DNA from: Spirochaetia bacterium
GTDB taxonomy: Bacteria; Spirochaetota; UBA12135
Direction: 5' to 3'
Assembly (NCBI GenBank): GCA_003497555.1
Contig: DNNS01000032.1
Coordinates: forward strand, 1 to 6,681
Length of the DNA: 6,681 bases
Of this stretch, positions 4,039-6,681 are shown piece after piece (the stretch's first letter is position 1; the number at the start of each line of letters is the position of its first letter). Made by a program: the position numbers and the translations under genes. The notes under the pieces were generated by a model. It searched no databases, had not been told where the DNA came from, and saw nothing but the letters and a program-made list of their open reading frames with translations.

Positions 4039-6681
4039 ATGATTCGTATTAATATTTTATTCATTATACTAATACTTGCCCTGCATTGCCAGGATAAAAA
4101 CAGCAAACCTTTCATCAATGACACCGGGCAGATTGTATTATTTGATGCTGCCAAACATGGAATTGATGTAATTCAAAATAAATCAGCCAGCTGGAAACCA
4201 TACGGCGGTGATTTAATTCCTGTTGTCAAATCCAGTATTAAGGATACACGGCAATTTGCAGAAGTAACCTATACCGGCTCCACTGGAATGGCAATTTCGA
4301 CCATTAATTTTGATAATATTCCTATATCCACAGAGAATATGGTCTACAGCGGAGTTAATTTGTTTATTGATTATGACAAGGATGACTTTGGAAAATGCCG
4401 TGTTTCACTTTTTTTCTCGGATAAATCTTCTTTGGGAAAAGATTTAACCATGAAAAAAGGCCTGCACGAATACCTGGTAACAAGCGGCTTCCGGAGAGAA
4501 ACATTTCCGCCCAAATGGGAACTGCTGCAATATATCTGGCTTTCTATAACAGATAAAAACGACAAGAACATACAATTCCGGCTGCAAAAAATAGTTCTGT
4601 CCAGTGAAAACCTGAAGCCGTCCCAAACCTCTGAGTCCTCCGAAAACCGGATTAACCTGGCAATTGACAGAATCAGAAAAATTCAGGAAATTATGCCTGT
4701 ATCCGGCCAAATAATCTGCGACGGATTACTGAACGACAAGGCATGGCAGAAGGCAAAACTGCTTTCAAATTTTTATTATCATAAAGCAGAAGAAGTGAAA
4801 GATAATGTTCTTCCCTGGAAAGTAGCGCTTGTCTATGATGAAAAAAATCTCTATATCGGAACCAGCGCAGATTACCCGTCCGAACCGCTGGCCAGAATAA
4901 AAAATACCGACGGTGATGTGTGGCAGGATGAGTGTCAGGAGTTTTTTTTCAGCCCCTGGAACGATAATGAAAAAAAAATTCAGTATGATCTGAATGCCTT
5001 GGGTACGGTATTTGATTATATACGCGAGTATGACAAGGTTACTGTGAATGTTCGTACCATGAAGGAAATCAATCTTGTACATAACAAAGCCATGCGTTAC
5101 AGCGAAGGCAAATGGCGCACGGAAATTGTATTTCCTCTGTCGGAACTTCGTATTGATTTACGAAAGGAGCGTTATGCCGGCTTCATGGCAGCTATATCAT
5201 TTATTAACAGAAATATGAAAAATTTTGCCTGGGAAGAAAATATCGCATCTTATACAGATACCGGCAAATGGGGTGTTCTGATTTTTAATAAAAATGAATT
5301 CGGGCCGGGAAGTATAAATATAAATCATATTCAAAAAATGGAAAAAGAAAGCAAGGCTGATTTTTATATAAACTGTACATTTTCTAATTTTTTTCCAGGC
5401 ACGTACCGGCTGCAGTTAAAACTTTCAGGTTTGGCTGAAGGAATCTGTAGCAATGAAATAGTCATTCCGGCAGAAGGCGCATCAGAAAAAACAATAATAA
5501 TGGAGTCTATCCCCGATGTAAGTGGATTATATTCCCTTTATGCAGCCATGTTCAACAGGGATGATGACATCAGGCTTGCTGCTGTAAATTTTATTAACCA
5601 AAAAAAAATAAAAGATCTGTTCGGCGATATTCATGTTCTTGATCCCAAACCCAAAAAAGTAATCTGGCGCGATCCGGATTTTTTCCCCTGTGAAAATAAC
5701 AAAATTTTATATCATGAAAAAAATGCGTCGTTGCGTACAAAAAGAACTGCAGAATTGTTTGCAGAACGGTATTATGGCTATACGGGAGTTAAATTATCCT
5801 TTAAAGAATATATTTCGCCTCTTCCAGATCACGGAATTATACTCCGTATTAATCAAACAGCCGAATTTACTAACTGCCTGGTTTCATTACGAAAAAACGG
5901 CTATCATCTGGATATCGGTAAAACACGCGCGTTAATTACAGGATGCGATGAAGCCGGCCTTCATTACGGAGGTATAACATTTATCCAGCTTATAAAAAAT
6001 TCCATGCGCATTACTGCAAACCGCCCTGTACCCTGCGCTGAAATTCTCGACTGGCCTGATCTTGATGTACGTCTTTGCCGTCTTGATTTTTTTTGGCCTC
6101 CTAAAGGAGTAAAGCCCGAGAAAAGAGGCATTGATTTTTTAATTAACTGGACCGAGCGAATGATGACCGGCTTAAAGCTTAATTTTTTAATGATCGAGCT
6201 GGGAGGCTTGGTGATCTATAAGCGCAGACCGGAACTTAACGGTATAGAAAAACATTTCAGTATGGCAGATCTAACGCGTTTTGCCGATTATTGCCGGGAT
6301 AATTTCATTGATGTATGTCCGGCCTGGCAGGTTGGAGGTCATTCTTCCTGGTTGCTAAATTATCTGCCGGATATGCGGGAAAAAGGCTGGTCTGGTCAGG
6401 GAGATGCCTCTAATCCTGAATATCTGAAAATTATTTTTGACTGCATGCAGGATGTGATTGATGCCATGAGCCCCAAGTATATTTCTCCAAAATGCGATGA
6501 ATGGTGGCATAAACGGAATAATGACGAGATAGTCCCTGTGCTACATAACGGGAAAACCGAATCGCAGGTTTTGCTTGATTTTTTATTACAGATGCATGAA
6601 TTTACAGCAAGGCAGGGAATTCGGGCACTGATATTTCACGATATGCTTACACCCTATCATAGTGGTAAAAATTATGACCTG
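4039..6681 (+). CDS. Exported multi-domain GH20-like glycoside hydrolase with CBM9-like module (3' end outside window)
   Basis: The frame is open for 881 codons to the window edge. Residues 1-17 are a short hydrophobic export signal ending ILALHC; Cys17 could be lipidated, but His before it is unusual. Residues about 22-195 form an unassigned, probably beta-rich domain, followed by a Ser/Glu-rich linker. Residues about 222-416 resemble CBM9-like carbohydrate-binding modules (DGLLNDKAW, VYDEKNLYIG, VWQDECQEFFFSP, KWGVLIF). A beta-rich region (417-555) precedes a GH20b-like alpha/beta domain (about 560-670; NGYHLDI, EAGLHYGGITFIQLI). The GH20 barrel starts near DWPDLDVR (671-678) and shows GGH (766-768) and the catalytic-type pair D820-E821 in KCDEWW. 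GH20 enzymes remove terminal N-acetylhexosamines by substrate-assisted catalysis. Substrate is unknown here, because the usual DD after the second strand is replaced by GG. Roughly 100 or more residues are missing at the end. Confidence 0.8.
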   Translation, partial: MIRINILFIILILALHCQDKNSKPFINDTGQIVLFDAAKHGIDVIQNKSASWKPYGGDLIPVVKSSIKDTRQFAEVTYTGSTGMAISTINFDNIPISTENMVYSGVNLFIDYDKDDFGKCRVSLFFSDKSSLGKDLTMKKGLHEYLVTSGFRRETFPPKWELLQYIWLSITDKNDKNIQFRLQKIVLSSENLKPSQTSESSENRINLAIDRIRKIQEIMPVSGQIICDGLLNDKAWQKAKLLSNFYYHKAEEVKDNVLPWKVALVYDEKNLYIGTSADYPSEPLARIKNTDGDVWQDECQEFFFSPWNDNEKKIQYDLNALGTVFDYIREYDKVTVNVRTMKEINLVHNKAMRYSEGKWRTEIVFPLSELRIDLRKERYAGFMAAISFINRNMKNFAWEENIASYTDTGKWGVLIFNKNEFGPGSININHIQKMEKESKADFYINCTFSNFFPGTYRLQLKLSGLAEGICSNEIVIPAEGASEKTIIMESIPDVSGLYSLYAAMFNRDDDIRLAAVNFINQKKIKDLFGDIHVLDPKPKKVIWRDPDFFPCENNKILYHEKNASLRTKRTAELFAERYYGYTGVKLSFKEYISPLPDHGIILRINQTAEFTNCLVSLRKNGYHLDIGKTRALITGCDEAGLHYGGITFIQLIKNSMRITANRPVPCAEILDWPDLDVRLCRLDFFWPPKGVKPEKRGIDFLINWTERMMTGLKLNFLMIELGGLVIYKRRPELNGIEKHFSMADLTRFADYCRDNFIDVCPAWQVGGHSSWLLNYLPDMREKGWSGQGDASNPEYLKIIFDCMQDVIDAMSPKYISPKCDEWWHKRNNDEIVPVLHNGKTESQVLLDFLLQMHEFTARQGIRALIFHDMLTPYHSGKNYDL

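Noticed and set aside
4765..5082. Minus-strand ORF inside the hydrolase gene, and a similar one at 4444-4710
   Set aside because: Both are antisense to the continuous hydrolase frame and show no domain or credible initiation site.
5690..5935. Plus-strand 81-codon ORF suggesting a frameshift in the hydrolase
   Set aside because: The main frame stays open and carries the GH20b-like motifs through this stretch, so no frameshift is needed.
1..6681. CRISPR array, tRNA/rRNA, insertion sequence or phage genes
   Set aside because: I saw no regularly spaced repeats, cloverleaf-like segments, terminal inverted repeats with a transposase, or phage-like proteins on either strand.

Overview
The window looks like a bacterial chromosome segment with two parts: a compact housekeeping operon (1 to about 2680) and a carbohydrate-utilisation locus (about 2860 to the right edge). 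All supported genes are on the + strand. Base composition is moderately AT-rich and the gap between the two parts is very AT-rich. A recF gene followed directly by a DUF721/DciA-like gene is the layout of a dnaA-dnaN-recF replication-origin region in spirochaetes and some other phyla. GntR/LacI-hybrid regulators next to secreted glycosidases are common in spirochaetes and in Lentisphaerota/Planctomycetota-type bacteria. My best guess is Spirochaetota or a PVC-group bacterium, with low confidence. I cannot name a species.

Part 1 (1-2680): the 3' end of recF, a DUF721 (DciA-like) gene, ribD (bifunctional riboflavin deaminase/reductase) and an RluA-family pseudouridine synthase without an S4 domain. 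Each gene overlaps the next (17, 4 and 23 nt), so they are almost certainly one translationally coupled transcript linking DNA replication/repair, flavin synthesis and RNA modification.

Gap (2681-2898): no gene. It holds a short tandem repeat, an AT-only inverted repeat, a possible operator and a near-consensus sigma70 promoter (TTGACA, 17 nt, TATACT). The promoter lies so close to the next ATG that the transcript should be leaderless.

Part 2 (2899-6681): a GntR-type DNA-binding domain fused to a LacI-like periplasmic-binding-protein sensor domain, then after 30 nt a large exported multi-domain protein that is open to the right edge (881 codons seen). That protein has an N-terminal export signal (possibly a lipoprotein), an unassigned domain, a CBM9-like module, a beta-rich linker, and a divergent GH20 hexosaminidase-like catalytic region. 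The simplest reading is a sugar-responsive regulator controlling an exported glycan-degrading enzyme, co-transcribed with it. The most notable points are the predicted leaderless regulator mRNA and the atypical GH20 active site. I found no CRISPR, tRNA, rRNA, insertion sequence or phage feature. I see no convincing evidence for a wholly new system.
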